Assembly: GCA_964478455.1 (NCBI GenBank)
Contig: CAYZJD010000037.1
Location: forward strand, 1-19,933
Source: CAYZJD01 sp964478455
Lineage (GTDB): Bacteria; Acidobacteriota; Terriglobia; Bryobacterales; Bryobacteraceae
Direction of reading: 5' to 3'
DNA: 19,933 bases
Shown: in pieces, positions 6,905 through 13,984 of the stretch
How positions within the stretch are numbered: the stretch's first letter is position 1
Layout of the letters: the number at the start of each line of letters is the position of its first letter
Notes under the pieces: generated by a model
The model's input: only the letters and a program-made list of their open reading frames with translations
Told to the model about the DNA's origin: nothing
Databases searched by the model: none
Made by a program: the position numbers and the translations under genes

Positions 6905-6932
6905 TTGATCCGAGCGGGCTTTGAGGTATATT
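6905..6932 (+). promoter_or_regulatory. Candidate sigma-70-type promoter for the receiver-domain gene
   Basis: TTGATC (6905-6910) and TATATT (6927-6932) are separated by 16 bp and lie 34 bp before the ATG at 6967. They match the -35 and -10 consensus at 4 and 5 of 6 positions. This is an unusually AT-rich patch in a GC-rich window. A transcript starting near 6939 would include the AAGGAAGG ribosome-binding site. Prediction from sequence only. Confidence 0.45.
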
Positions 6933-6966
6933 GGGGGTGGTCTCGCTAGAAAGGAAGGCCCGGCGG

Positions 6967-7416
6967 ATGGTGGTAACGACATCCCGCATCTTGCGCCGTA
7001 GAACCATTGAACTGGCTCGCGTCTTGCTTGTTGACGACGACCCCACCTCGCGGTTGACGCTCCAGACGGTGCTCGAGGCCGGCGGCTACCACGTGGATGC
7101 GGCGGCATCGGCCGCCGAAGCCGTGGAGAAGCTGCAAACCAGGGAGTACGAGCTTGTGCTGAGCGATCTCCAGATGGAGTCCCCGCAAGCCGGGCTGAAG
7201 GTGCTGGCACAGGCCCGGATGATGGACTACAAACCGGCCACGGCGCTGATCACCACGTACCGGAACTCCCGGCAGCGGAAGGGTCCGAGCAGCAGGAGCC
7301 AGGCTGTTCTGATCAAGTCGGAGGACCTGCCCGAACTGCTATCGAAGGTGGCCGAGCTAATCAGCGAGCGGGCCACTCGCCGGGTGGAACGGGAGTTGCG
7401 GCACGCCCATGCGTAG
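6967..7416 (+). CDS. Stand-alone response-regulator receiver domain protein
   Basis: From ATG 6967, preceded by AAGGAAGG at 8-9 nt, the 149-residue protein is essentially one CheY-like receiver domain. The acidic pocket is LLVDDDP (D23-D25), the phospho-acceptor is D67 in ELVLSDLQM, the switch Thr is in ALITTYRN (96-97), and the conserved Lys is K117 in AVLIKSED. About 18 extra N-terminal residues (MVVTTSRILRRRTIELA) are basic. After the receiver there is only a charged helix (ISERATRRVERELRHAHA) and no DNA-binding or enzymatic output domain, so it probably acts by protein interaction or in a phosphorelay. A TTG at 6931 would extend it but falls inside the -10 element. No histidine kinase is near. 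It is followed in the same direction by the histidinol-phosphatase-like gene. Confidence 0.85.
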   Translation: MVVTTSRILRRRTIELARVLLVDDDPTSRLTLQTVLEAGGYHVDAAASAAEAVEKLQTREYELVLSDLQMESPQAGLKVLAQARMMDYKPATALITTYRNSRQRKGPSSRSQAVLIKSEDLPELLSKVAELISERATRRVERELRHAHA

Positions 7417-7508
7417 GGCCCGTGGAATGGGCCCGCCAGAGGGGCAATCTGCGTCACGGGAAGCCGCAAGTCTTTGATACCAAAGATCAAACACCGTCAC
7501 TTGCAGGC

Positions 7509-8276
7509 ATGGCATGGGAAAGGGAAGTTGACGTCGCGCGCGAGGCCGTCCTGCGAGCGGGCGAGATCGCCCTCCGCTACCGGGCCGCCGGCCTCCGGGC
7601 CGAGGTCAAGCCCGACGATTCCCCTGTCACCGCGGCCGACCGCGAGTGTGAACGCTTCCTGAGCCGCGCGCTCCTCGATGCATTTCCCGGCGACGGCCTG
7701 CTCGGGGAAGAAGGCGCGTCGAAGGAGGCTGGCTCCGGCCGGCGTTGGATCCTCGACCCCATCGACGGCACCAAGGATTACATCCGCGGCGGCGACACCT
7801 GGGGCATGCTGGTTGCCCTCGAGGCCGGTGGCGAGGTCGTGGCTGGCCTCTGCAACCTCCCTGCGCAGGGCGAGCTGTACTGCGCCTCCCGCGGCAACGG
7901 CGCCTGGCGCAACGGAGAGCGAATCCGCGTCTCCGCCATCACCGAGGTGTCGAGAGCACTGCTCTGCATCAACGACCTCGATTACGTGGCCGATTATGCC
8001 TTCGCCCCGCGCCTGACCCATTTCATGGCGCGCTTTTGGGGCATCCGCAGCATGGGCGGCTGCCAGGACGCCATGATGGTGGCCGGCGGCCGCGCCGAAG
8101 CCTGGATCGAGCCCCTCGCCAAGCCGTGGGACCTCGCGCCGGTGAAAATCATCGCCGAGGAGGCCGGCGCCCGCTTCTTCAACTTCGACGGCGGCGCCAG
8201 CATTTACGGAGGCAACTGCGTCCTCTGCGTGCCGGCGCTCGAAGAGGAGCTGCGAAAGTTCGTGGGCGGCTCATAG
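7509..8276 (+). CDS. Inositol-monophosphatase family phosphatase, probable histidinol-phosphatase
   Basis: The 255-residue protein shows the complete Mg-dependent inositol monophosphatase signature: SPVTAADRECE (38-48), LLGEEGA with metal Glu (64-70), WILDPIDGTKDYIRG (80-94) and PWDLAPVKIIAEEAG (206-220) carrying the last metal Asp. The DPIDGTKDYIRG wording and the length of about 255 are close to HisN-type histidinol-phosphatases (step 8 of histidine synthesis), though inositol-1-phosphatase or 3'-phosphoadenosine phosphatase activity cannot be excluded. The start at ATG 7509 is chosen because the family's first helix begins with it; a GTG at 7422 would add 29 residues that do not look like the family. 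It follows the receiver gene by 92 bp and converges on the lipoprotein gene across a 24-bp gap with no clear terminator. Confidence 0.85.
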   Translation: MAWEREVDVAREAVLRAGEIALRYRAAGLRAEVKPDDSPVTAADRECERFLSRALLDAFPGDGLLGEEGASKEAGSGRRWILDPIDGTKDYIRGGDTWGMLVALEAGGEVVAGLCNLPAQGELYCASRGNGAWRNGERIRVSAITEVSRALLCINDLDYVADYAFAPRLTHFMARFWGIRSMGGCQDAMMVAGGRAEAWIEPLAKPWDLAPVKIIAEEAGARFFNFDGGASIYGGNCVLCVPALEEELRKFVGGS

Positions 8277-8300
8277 TCGCGAGGCGCTGCACCCCATATA

Positions 8301-8909
8301 CTACTTCACTGTCACCGTCACTCTCCGGCGTTCCTTGGTTCCGTTCTCTCCGGTGGCCGTCAGCGTGTACGTGGTCGTCTTCTCGGGCACCAGCCCGAAG
8401 CAGCGGCGCCCCGGCTCGAGCGGCCGCACGGCCGGCTCGATGGCCAGCTCCGCGGCGTCGGGCGCGATGTAGCACAATGTCACCGGCTGCCCCTTGGCCA
8501 CCTGCTCCGGCTGGGCCGTGAAGATCGAGATCAGCGATGGTGTCCTGTCGCCCCTTCCGCTTCCCTTGACTTCCACCGTGAAAGACTCGGTCACCGTCTT
8601 CCCGTCGGCGCCCTCCGCGATGAGCCGGTAGGTGGTGGTCCTCGTAGGTGCTGCCTGCACGCACTTGTTGTACAGAGGCCTCAGCTCCGCCACCGGCGGC
8701 TCGATGCGCACCGATCGAGCGCTCTCCACGCCGTAGCAGATCGTGACGTTCCCGCCTGCGCCCACCGACATCGGGCTTCCGTAGAAGTGGAGGATCTTGG
8801 CTGGCGCCACCCGCGCCGGCAATGGCTTGGCTGCCTCCGGCGCGGCCTTCTCCGGCGCGCGCTGCTCAGAGCAGGACGTCAACAAAATCGCAACCGCCAT
8901 TAAAAGAAG
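8301..8909 (-). CDS. Lipoprotein with two tandem Ig-like repeats (5' end lost in assembly gap)
   Basis: The readable part begins at the gap with LLLMAVAILLTSCSEQRAPE, the end of a lipoprotein signal with lipobox LTSC, so the mature protein should be lipid-anchored at the cysteine. ATG 8900 is in frame but would leave only nine residues before the Cys, too few for a signal, so the true start is in or beyond the N run. After a Pro/Ala linker there are two repeats of about 80 residues. Each has a CYxxxxA core (VTICYGVESA, VTLCYIAPDA), a second Cys (YNKCVQA, RRCFGLV) and a shared TTTY strand (TRTTTYRLIAEG, EKTTTYTLTATG). The paired cysteines probably form one disulfide per domain. Such Ig-like modules are common in exported acidobacterial proteins. 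Function unknown, perhaps adhesion or scaffolding at the surface. Confidence 0.75.
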   Translation of the reverse strand, partial: LLLMAVAILLTSCSEQRAPEKAAPEAAKPLPARVAPAKILHFYGSPMSVGAGGNVTICYGVESARSVRIEPPVAELRPLYNKCVQAAPTRTTTYRLIAEGADGKTVTESFTVEVKGSGRGDRTPSLISIFTAQPEQVAKGQPVTLCYIAPDAAELAIEPAVRPLEPGRRCFGLVPEKTTTYTLTATGENGTKERRRVTVTVK

Positions 8910-8919
8910 NNNNNNNNNN
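8910..8919. other. Assembly gap (10 N)
   Basis: Ten consecutive N separate the 3' part of the sulfatase gene from the 5' part of the lipoprotein gene. The length is probably a placeholder. Any reading frame that passes through it, joining sulfatase to lipoprotein, is an artefact. Confidence 0.98.
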
Positions 8920-10506
8920 CTTCCACCCCGGCCGGCACGCCATCGCGCGCACCGTAGCGCTTCGGTCGAGCGTGATCTCGCCGCTGTACAGCTTCCAGCG
9001 GGCGTTCGGCCCATCTTCGGTCGTCCAGGCGATCGAGGCCTCCCGCGTCTCTGAGTGCATCCTCAGCCTGACGGCGCCCTCGAAGCTTCCTCCGGGCGGT
9101 TCGATCACCGGCGGACGCGTGACGGACCACAAGCCGCCCGGCCGCATCCGCTCCTTTAATTCTTCCTCCGGCATCAATCCCAGGTCGCCCGTCCGCTTCA
9201 TGAAATCGTCGAGTTCCCCGCGCAGCTTTTCGACAGTCGCTTGATACTCGCGGCGTCCAGCCAGGTTGTGGACTTGATGCGGATCGGCGGCCGCGTCATA
9301 GAGTTCTTCCGGCGGCTTCTCCGGCGCGAAGAACAAGCGCTCCGCGCCCGCGAGCTTGCCGTCTTTGTTGAGCCGCCGCATCTCCTTCATCGTCTCGCCC
9401 TTCTCCATGTAGTCGATGTACTGCGCGTACGGCTTGCAGGCCTGAAAGTTGCGGATGTAGTGGAAACGCTCGTCCCGGACCGCCCGGATCATGTCGTAGG
9501 TTTCATCCATGCGATCGCGCGCCATGTAGACGTACTTCCGGCGCTGCTCGGTGGGATCCAGGAAGGAGCGTGTTTCGGCGTGGGCCTGGCTCTGCGCGCC
9601 GGCGATGTGGCAAACCGTCTTCCCCAGGTCGATCAGGCTCACCAGGTCGTCCCGCACGGCGCCCGGAGCGATTCCTCCCGGCCAGCGCACGATCAGCGGG
9701 ACGTGGACGCTTGCGTCGTACACCCATCGCTTGGCTCGCGGCAACCCCCGGCCGTGATCGCTGAAGAAGAACACCACGGTGTTCTCCGCCAGGTCGTCCT
9801 CTTCGAGTTGCCCGAGCAACTCGCCCGCCCGCCGGTCCATTACCGTCACGAGGTCGTGGTAACGCGCCCAGTCGCCCCGTGTTGCCGGAGTATTGGGGTA
9901 ATACGGCGGAACCTTCGCCTGGGCCGGGTCGTGCCGCTCCTCCGGCCGCATCTCCGCGGCGGTCTTCGCGTAGTTCTCGGGCCAGATGTTGCTCTCGTGC
10001 GTGGCCGTGATGTTGAATACCGAGAAGAACGGCCGCCCGCCAGGCCGGTTCCGCCAGTGCGCCGCGCGGCTGCTCTCGTCCCACGCCGTGAGCGGCGAGT
10101 CAAAGTTGTAGTCCGTTTTGAAGTTGTTGGTGCAGTAATACCCTTCGGCGCGGAGCGCCTCGGTGAAGCACTTCACCTCCGGCGGCGGCACCCCCTGGGA
10201 TCGCATGTGATGCGTTCCGATGGAAGCCGGATAGTGGCCGGTGATGATCGCCGAGCGGCTCGGCGCGCACACGCCGTACACCGAGAAGGCGTTCGTGAAG
10301 CGCACGCCCTGCGAGGCCAGGCGATCGAGGTTGGGCGTTCGCGCCCACGCGTCGCCGTAGCAGCCGAGGTCCGGACACATGTCCTCGCAAGTGATCCAGA
10401 GGATGTTCGGCCGCTGTGCCTCCGCGCTGCCCGCGAAGATCCGCCCGGCCGCCGCGCCGCCTGACGCGTTCAGGAACTGCCTCCGGCTTACGGGCATCGG
10501 AGGCAT
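8920..10506 (-). CDS. Tat-exported type I sulfatase with C-terminal chitobiase/hexosaminidase-like module (3' end lost in gap)
   Basis: From ATG 10506 there are 529 readable residues up to the gap. The N-terminus has a twin-arginine signal (PVSRRQFLNASGGAAAG, 5-21). The arylsulfatase domain starts at RPNILWITCEDMCPDLG (32-48, metal-binding Asp) and contains the activating signature C80-A-P-S-R, whose Cys is converted to formylglycine by a sulfatase-modifying enzyme. SDHG at 249-252 supplies further metal ligands. Type I sulfatases cleave sulfate esters from polysaccharides or aryl compounds. From about residue 465 (PPVIEPPGGSFEGAVRLRM) the sequence resembles the CHB_HEX_C module found at the end of chitobiases and other glycan-active enzymes, unusual as a sulfatase tail. 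ATG 10497 is an alternative start. A longer extension upstream would run antisense through the tRNA and is rejected. No sulfatase-maturing enzyme is present in the window. Confidence 0.88.
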
Positions 10507-10556
10507 TGTACCGCCGCCGATTGCACACCCGGCGTCGTCTTCGCTAGATTGAGAGC

Positions 10557-10643
10557 GGAGGAATGGCCGAGCGGTCGAAGGCGGCGGTCTTGAAAACCGC
10601 AAGTGGGGAAACTCACTCGGGGGTTCGAATCCCTCTTCCTCCG
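10557..10643 (+). tRNA. tRNA-Ser(UGA)
   Basis: The acceptor arm GGAGGAA (10557-10563) pairs with TTCCTCC (10636-10642), followed by discriminator G at 10643. The anticodon stem GCGGT/ACCGC encloses the loop CTTGAAA, giving anticodon TGA at 10591-10593. A long variable arm (stem around 10601-10614) and the T arm GGGGGTTCGAATCCCTC confirm a class II tRNA-Ser. CCA is not encoded. It starts 50 bp from the sulfatase start, pointing the other way. Confidence 0.97.
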
Positions 10644-10753
10644 CCGCTCCACCCCGCCCAAGGCGGCGCTTGGCGCCGCGGCGCCCCTGCACTCAGGTTA
10701 AGTTAGGTGGCTTCCGGCTCCTGACTTCCGGCTTCCAGTTCCCACAGAATTAT

Positions 10754-10770
10754 CAAGGGCGAAGCCCTTG
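10754..10770 (-). terminator. Short stem-loop after higA, possible terminator
   Basis: CAAGGGC (10754-10760) and GCCCTTG (10764-10770) form a perfect 7-bp stem with a 3-nt loop, five bases after the stop codon of the HigA-like gene on the minus strand. The following bases are AT-rich (ATAATTCT) but contain no T run, so termination would be weak. Confidence 0.45.
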
Positions 10771-10775
10771 CCGAA

Positions 10776-11168
10776 TCAGATGAAGACCCCCGGGTTCACA
10801 CTGAACAGCTTCGCCAGCTTACGAGCTTGCTCCGCGCTGATCTTCCGCTTTCCGTTCAGGGCCTCGTTGACATGGCTGCGCTGGCCGAAGATCGGAAGCA
10901 GGACAGCAGGCGTCTTTCCGGAGTGCTCCAACAGGAACCGCAGGCGTTCGGCAGGCGTCGCGTTGTCCGGCGGCATGGCGTTCCGGCGGTCGTAATCCTC
11001 AATCAGCAGGGCCAGCAGCTCCATGAGTCTGGTCTCATCTTTGGTTCTGGCGCGCCCCTTGCCGATCAGTTCTCCGAAACGGGTGCCGATCTCGCGGTAC
11101 TGTTTCTCGGTCTGGATAACCTGCGGAACGGTTTCAACCAGAAGCTCTTCATAGGTCACGGTGGGCAT
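10776..11168 (-). CDS. higA: HigA-family antitoxin, helix-turn-helix
   Basis: A 130-residue protein with an N-terminal helical region (YEELLVETVPQVIQTEKQYREIG, about 6-28) and a C-terminal Xre-like helix-turn-helix (about 73-130: TPAERLRFLLEHSGKTPAVL, then FGQRSHVNEALNGKRKISAEQARKLAKLF). The phrase SHVNEALNGKRKIS is typical of the HigA antitoxins paired with HigB toxins. Antitoxins of this type bind the toxin and repress their own operon. Its ATG at 11168 shares one base with the stop codon of the upstream toxin gene (TGATG), so translation is coupled. Toxin-first order is the normal arrangement for higBA. Confidence 0.85.
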   Translation of the reverse strand: MPTVTYEELLVETVPQVIQTEKQYREIGTRFGELIGKGRARTKDETRLMELLALLIEDYDRRNAMPPDNATPAERLRFLLEHSGKTPAVLLPIFGQRSHVNEALNGKRKISAEQARKLAKLFSVNPGVFI

Positions 11169-11458
11169 CAGAACTCCTCCCGGCGGTATTCTTCGTGCGT
11201 GAGCACGGTCTGGATGTAGAGTAGCTGCTCCTCGAAATCCACGCGGGCCACCAACCGGTACTTGTTGCCGCCAATATCGAAGATCAATGTCCCGCTTGAG
11301 GGCCCGTAATCGGTCGCTGGAAAGGTCCGCCTAACCGCGGGAAAGTGTGGCCACTCGGCCCCGCGCGCGATTTCGAGAAACCGTCGAAGCGGCCGGCGAG
11401 ACGCCGGATGCTTCTTGGCGAACAGCGCGATCGCCGCTTCGCCGTAAACCCTCACCAT
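11168..11458 (-). CDS. higB: HigB-family toxin (RelE-superfamily mRNA interferase)
   Basis: From ATG 11458 the protein has 96 residues, the normal size. It begins MVRVYGEAAIALFAKKHPAS and has the family hallmarks: KKHPASRRPLRRFLEIARGAEW, then FPATDY, then FDIGGNKYRLVARVDFEEQLLYI and LTHEEYRREEF at the C-terminus. FDIGGNKYRLVARV with the final THEEY is diagnostic for this HigB group, which cleaves mRNA on the ribosome. A longer reading from 11530 would add 24 residues across the operator palindrome and is less likely. The frame is complete with no obvious lesion, so the pair with higA looks functional. Confidence 0.85.
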   Translation of the reverse strand: MVRVYGEAAIALFAKKHPASRRPLRRFLEIARGAEWPHFPAVRRTFPATDYGPSSGTLIFDIGGNKYRLVARVDFEEQLLYIQTVLTHEEYRREEF

Positions 11459-11464
11459 CCCTAT

Positions 11465-11482
11465 GTTCCCATACTTGGGAAC
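11465..11482. promoter_or_regulatory. Candidate HigA operator, 18-bp palindrome
   Basis: GTTCCCATACTTGGGAAC is a 7-bp perfect dyad with a 4-bp centre, beginning 7 bp upstream of the higB start codon. A minus-strand TTGACG (11486-11491) adjoins it and may be the -35 element, so a bound repressor would cover the promoter. Autorepression through such a palindrome is standard for higBA; the assignment here rests on position and symmetry. Confidence 0.6.
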
Positions 11483-11593
11483 GTTCGTCAATGGGGATCC
11501 TGGCTGCAAACGCTCTAAGATCTGAATCACATCTCTCCTCGTTCGTCATCCCCCTTAACCTGTGGCAAACTGACCGTAGGAACGGCTTCGGAC

Positions 11594-11917
11594 ATGACTC
11601 CCATTTCGGAGGAGGTTATCGCCAGGCTGACCAACGTGCTGGTCCAGGCAGCCAGACCGAAACGGATCATTCTGTTCGGCTCCCGGGCCCGACGCGATGC
11701 CGCCGCGGATAGCGACTTCGACGTGTTGGTGGTTGAAGACAAGCCGGCTAACCGCTTCGCGGAGATGGTGCGCCTGAACCGGCTCCTGCGTTCTCTCGAC
11801 ATCGCTGTGGATCTACTGGTTGTGAGTGAGGAGAAGTTCCAGTATTGGCACGACACACTGGGGAACGTCTATTACGAAGCCGCCATGGAGGGGAAGGTCC
11901 TTTATGAAGCAGCGTGA
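11594..11917 (+). CDS. mntA: MNT-domain nucleotidyltransferase, MntA-type antitoxin
   Basis: A 107-residue minimal nucleotidyltransferase. The signature G29-S30-x10-D41-x-D43 is clear (ILFGSRARRDAAADSDFDVL), and a third acidic residue is in IAVDLLVV. In MntA/HepT modules this enzyme inactivates the HEPN RNase partner by adding AMP units to a conserved tyrosine. The reading overlaps the HEPN-like frame by 14 nt, the usual coupling. The ATG at 11594 has only a weak upstream AGGAAC (about 12 nt away). The domain looks intact and the catalytic residues are present, so the enzyme may still be active even though its partner is broken. Confidence 0.82.
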   Translation: MTPISEEVIARLTNVLVQAARPKRIILFGSRARRDAAADSDFDVLVVEDKPANRFAEMVRLNRLLRSLDIAVDLLVVSEEKFQYWHDTLGNVYYEAAMEGKVLYEAA

Positions 11918-12047
11918 GCAGGCTTTGCTCCTGCCGCGGAAAGCCGCTCAGGACGAAGCCCTGCTCGACGAAGTCCTCGACTCGGCCAAGTGGTCTCTAC
12001 GCGATTGGGTGGAGAGCCGCCTGCGTGTTCGAGCGCCGGGTGACTGA
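11904..12047 (+). pseudogene. Truncated HEPN-domain toxin (HepT-like)
   Basis: The frame starting at ATG 11904, inside the end of mntA, encodes 47 residues. The first 28 or so (MKQREQALLLPRKAAQDEAL, then LDEVLDSA) match the opening helix of HEPN partners of MNT proteins. After that the expected second helix and the R-x4-6-H catalytic motif are absent; instead the reading is KWSLRDWVESRLRVRAPGD and stops. Complete HepT proteins are about 130-140 residues. No continuation was found in the other two frames up to 12124. It is probably a deletion remnant without RNase activity. Confidence 0.65.
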
Positions 12048-12124
12048 CGGCGCTCCACCAGGCACGGCGCGTGGAACTCCGACGGCCCGTGCTGTCGGGA
12101 GGCCCGACCGACGGACCGCCCGTA

Positions 12125-12526
12125 CTACTGAATCTTGCCGTGCACGGGAACGGCGCGGAGGGGTTTCGGCGATGCGGCGGACTTGTTCTCCAGATCCCTC
12201 ACCTGGATCCGCCGGATCTCAAAAGCGACCGCGGGGTGCTCCTTGCTCGCGTCGGCGACGCGTGCGACGCCACACATGCACTCCAGGCAGCGATTCGCGA
12301 AGTTCGGGCTCCGTGGCAACTCGATGAGCACGCGGAAAGCCTCCCGCGGGTTCGCAACGAGTTCCTTGATGGAGGCATTCTCGAACCTGACCAGGATGCC
12401 GGTGCGGCTGATGTCCTCGGTCACTCCTTCCAACTCCTGGATCTTCCTCCATTGCGAGGAAACGCAGCACTTCATCCGCAGATCGAACCGCCGTCCGCGC
12501 CTCCGCTCCCCCGGGGCTTTGCCCAT
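12125..12526 (-). CDS. PilZ-domain protein
   Basis: A protein of about 133 residues consisting of one PilZ domain, the c-di-GMP receptor fold. The N-terminal arginine-rich binding loop is GERRRGRRFDLRMKC (6-20), and the second motif D-x-S-x-x-G is present as EDISRTGILVRFE (37-49). After the barrel the C-terminal tail (ENKSAASPKPLRAVPVHGKIQ) looks disordered. ATG 12526 is preferred because GGAAG precedes it by 7 nt; ATG 12559 would add 11 residues without a recognisable ribosome-binding site. No diguanylate cyclase or flagellar gene is nearby, so the controlled process is unknown. Confidence 0.8.
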   Translation of the reverse strand: MGKAPGERRRGRRFDLRMKCCVSSQWRKIQELEGVTEDISRTGILVRFENASIKELVANPREAFRVLIELPRSPNFANRCLECMCGVARVADASKEHPAVAFEIRRIQVRDLENKSAASPKPLRAVPVHGKIQ

Positions 12527-12603
12527 ACTGACTTCCAGCAGAGTCTCGATGCCCAGCATGATTCCATGGTAGCGGCGGTGGCCCGCGCGGGCGCCTTATC
12601 TTT

Positions 12604-12633
12604 CGGCCAGCCGCGTGCGGTGACGGCTGGCCG
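12604..12633. repeat. 10-bp perfect inverted repeat between the GH13 and PilZ genes
   Basis: CGGCCAGCCG (12604-12613) is complementary to CGGCTGGCCG (12624-12633) across a 10-nt centre. It lies 79 bp past the GH13 stop codon and 45-78 bp ahead of the PilZ start on the same strand. No T run follows, so it is either a weak terminator or a leader structure for the PilZ gene. Confidence 0.5.
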
Positions 12634-12711
12634 GTTCATAACCAGAGTTAATAAACGGGAAGGGAAGTTAGAGAACGCTGCCGACCAGCCGGCCCGCAAG
12701 CACGGGCGGCC

Positions 12712-13878
12712 TTACGGCCTTGCCTGCGGGGTAGCCTTCCGTTCCTGCTCCCGGCCGGGGTCCTTCAGCGGTTCCAGCGGGATCTTCTTCCCTACGATCT
12801 CTTCGAAGGCGCCCAAGGTCGCCGAGACTCTACCCGTGTAAAGCTGAAACCACGTCTTGCCTTCCTTCAGCAGGTTCTCGACGGAGTAGTACTCCATCAC
12901 CGGCAGATCCACGGTGACGAAGGTCTTGCGGTTCGATAGATTGATAATGACCAGGATCTCTTCGGCTCCTCTTTTCCGCAGGAAGCTGAGCACGCTGTCA
13001 GGCGCCGTGTTGTTGATCCAGATCAATTCCCCAGAGTGAAGGGCGGCTTGCTCCTTGCGGATTCGGAACAGCTTCTTGTACTTCTCCAGCGTCGCCTGCT
13101 GCTCTTTGGAGTCGGCCGAGCTTCCCGTCAGGTTTTCCCAACGGATCGGCGCGCGGTCGCGGAACCGCGTCCGCCGGCGGTCCGCGATTTCCTGGCCGGC
13201 CCACACGAACGGAATGCCGTCCAGCGTGAAGTTCAGAACGGTTGCTGCCATGGCGCCCCTCTCCCCGAACTCGACCACGGCCCTCCGCCAGTCGTGGTTG
13301 TCGCTGTAGTGCAGCACGCGCGCGCCGCGGGGCATGGTTCGATTGGTCCGCTCCCAATGCTCGCGCACACGAATGGCGGATTCTCCGTCCCGGAGAACCG
13401 AACGCAAGGTCAGGTGATGGTGAAAGTTGTAGTTGATGTCGAAAGCTGCGAGCTGATCCTCCGGCCTGTCCGCCTCCGACAGCAGCACTACGTCCGGTTT
13501 CACCCGGTCCAGCTCCTTCCTCGCCTCCTCCCAGAAATCGATCGGCACGCCCGCCGCCACATCGCAGCGGTATCCGTCCACGTCAAACTCGCGGACCCAG
13601 TACACGAGGCTGTCGATCAGGTACTTCCGCATCTCCGGGTTCTTGAAATCCGGCAAGGGCTGGGGCCAGAAACCCCGGACCACCTTCCCCTCGGCGTTGC
13701 GCACGAAAAGTTCCGGCCTGTTCATCAGCACGTTGTCCGGAGCCGCGTGGTAGTAAACGATGTCGAGCATCACTTTCAGCCCCAGCTTGTGCGCCGTGGC
13801 GACCAGTTCCCTCAGGTCCGCAGCGCTTCCGTACTCCTCGCCGATAGCGTTGTAGTCAGCGACACTGTATGGAGACGA
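12712..13878 (-). pseudogene. 5'-deleted GH13 alpha-amylase family glycosidase
   Basis: From SPYSVADYNAIGEEYGS (about 13878) to the stop at 12712 this is GH13 sequence. Region I reads VMLDIVYYH, region II FDVDGYRCDVAAG (nucleophile Asp at 13561-13563), region III VVLLSEADRP (acid/base Glu at 13474-13476) and region IV VLHYSDNHD (Asp at 13291-13293). A C-terminal beta domain follows (SFLRKRGAEEILVIINLSNRK). The catalytic triad is therefore present, but the start of the barrel (first beta strands, normally 60-100 residues, plus any signal peptide) is gone. The reading frame instead continues upstream into transposase sequence, and a chimeric frame opens at 14082. The usual substrates of this family are alpha-glucans. 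Loss of the barrel start should abolish activity. Confidence 0.75.
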
Positions 13879-13984
13879 CTCGAATCGCGCCTGGGTCCTA
13901 TTGCGGCTTCGGCTTGTCACGCTCGGCCGAGATCCCTCTCCTGCACGGCGTCGACCGTGGGCGACACCATCAGCCCGGCAGCTG

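Noticed and set aside
9241..10464. 407-codon plus-strand frame over the sulfatase gene
   Set aside because: Antisense to a gene with intact sulfatase signature, rich in Arg, Val and Leu as such shadows usually are.
10507..10692. N-terminal extension of the sulfatase frame to 10692
   Set aside because: It would run antisense through the tRNA-Ser gene, and the Tat signal begins properly at 10506 or 10497.
10644..10753. GC-rich hairpins after tRNA-Ser (around GCGGCGCTTGGCGCCGC)
   Set aside because: A stem can form but no T run follows, and similar short GC dyads are frequent at this base composition.
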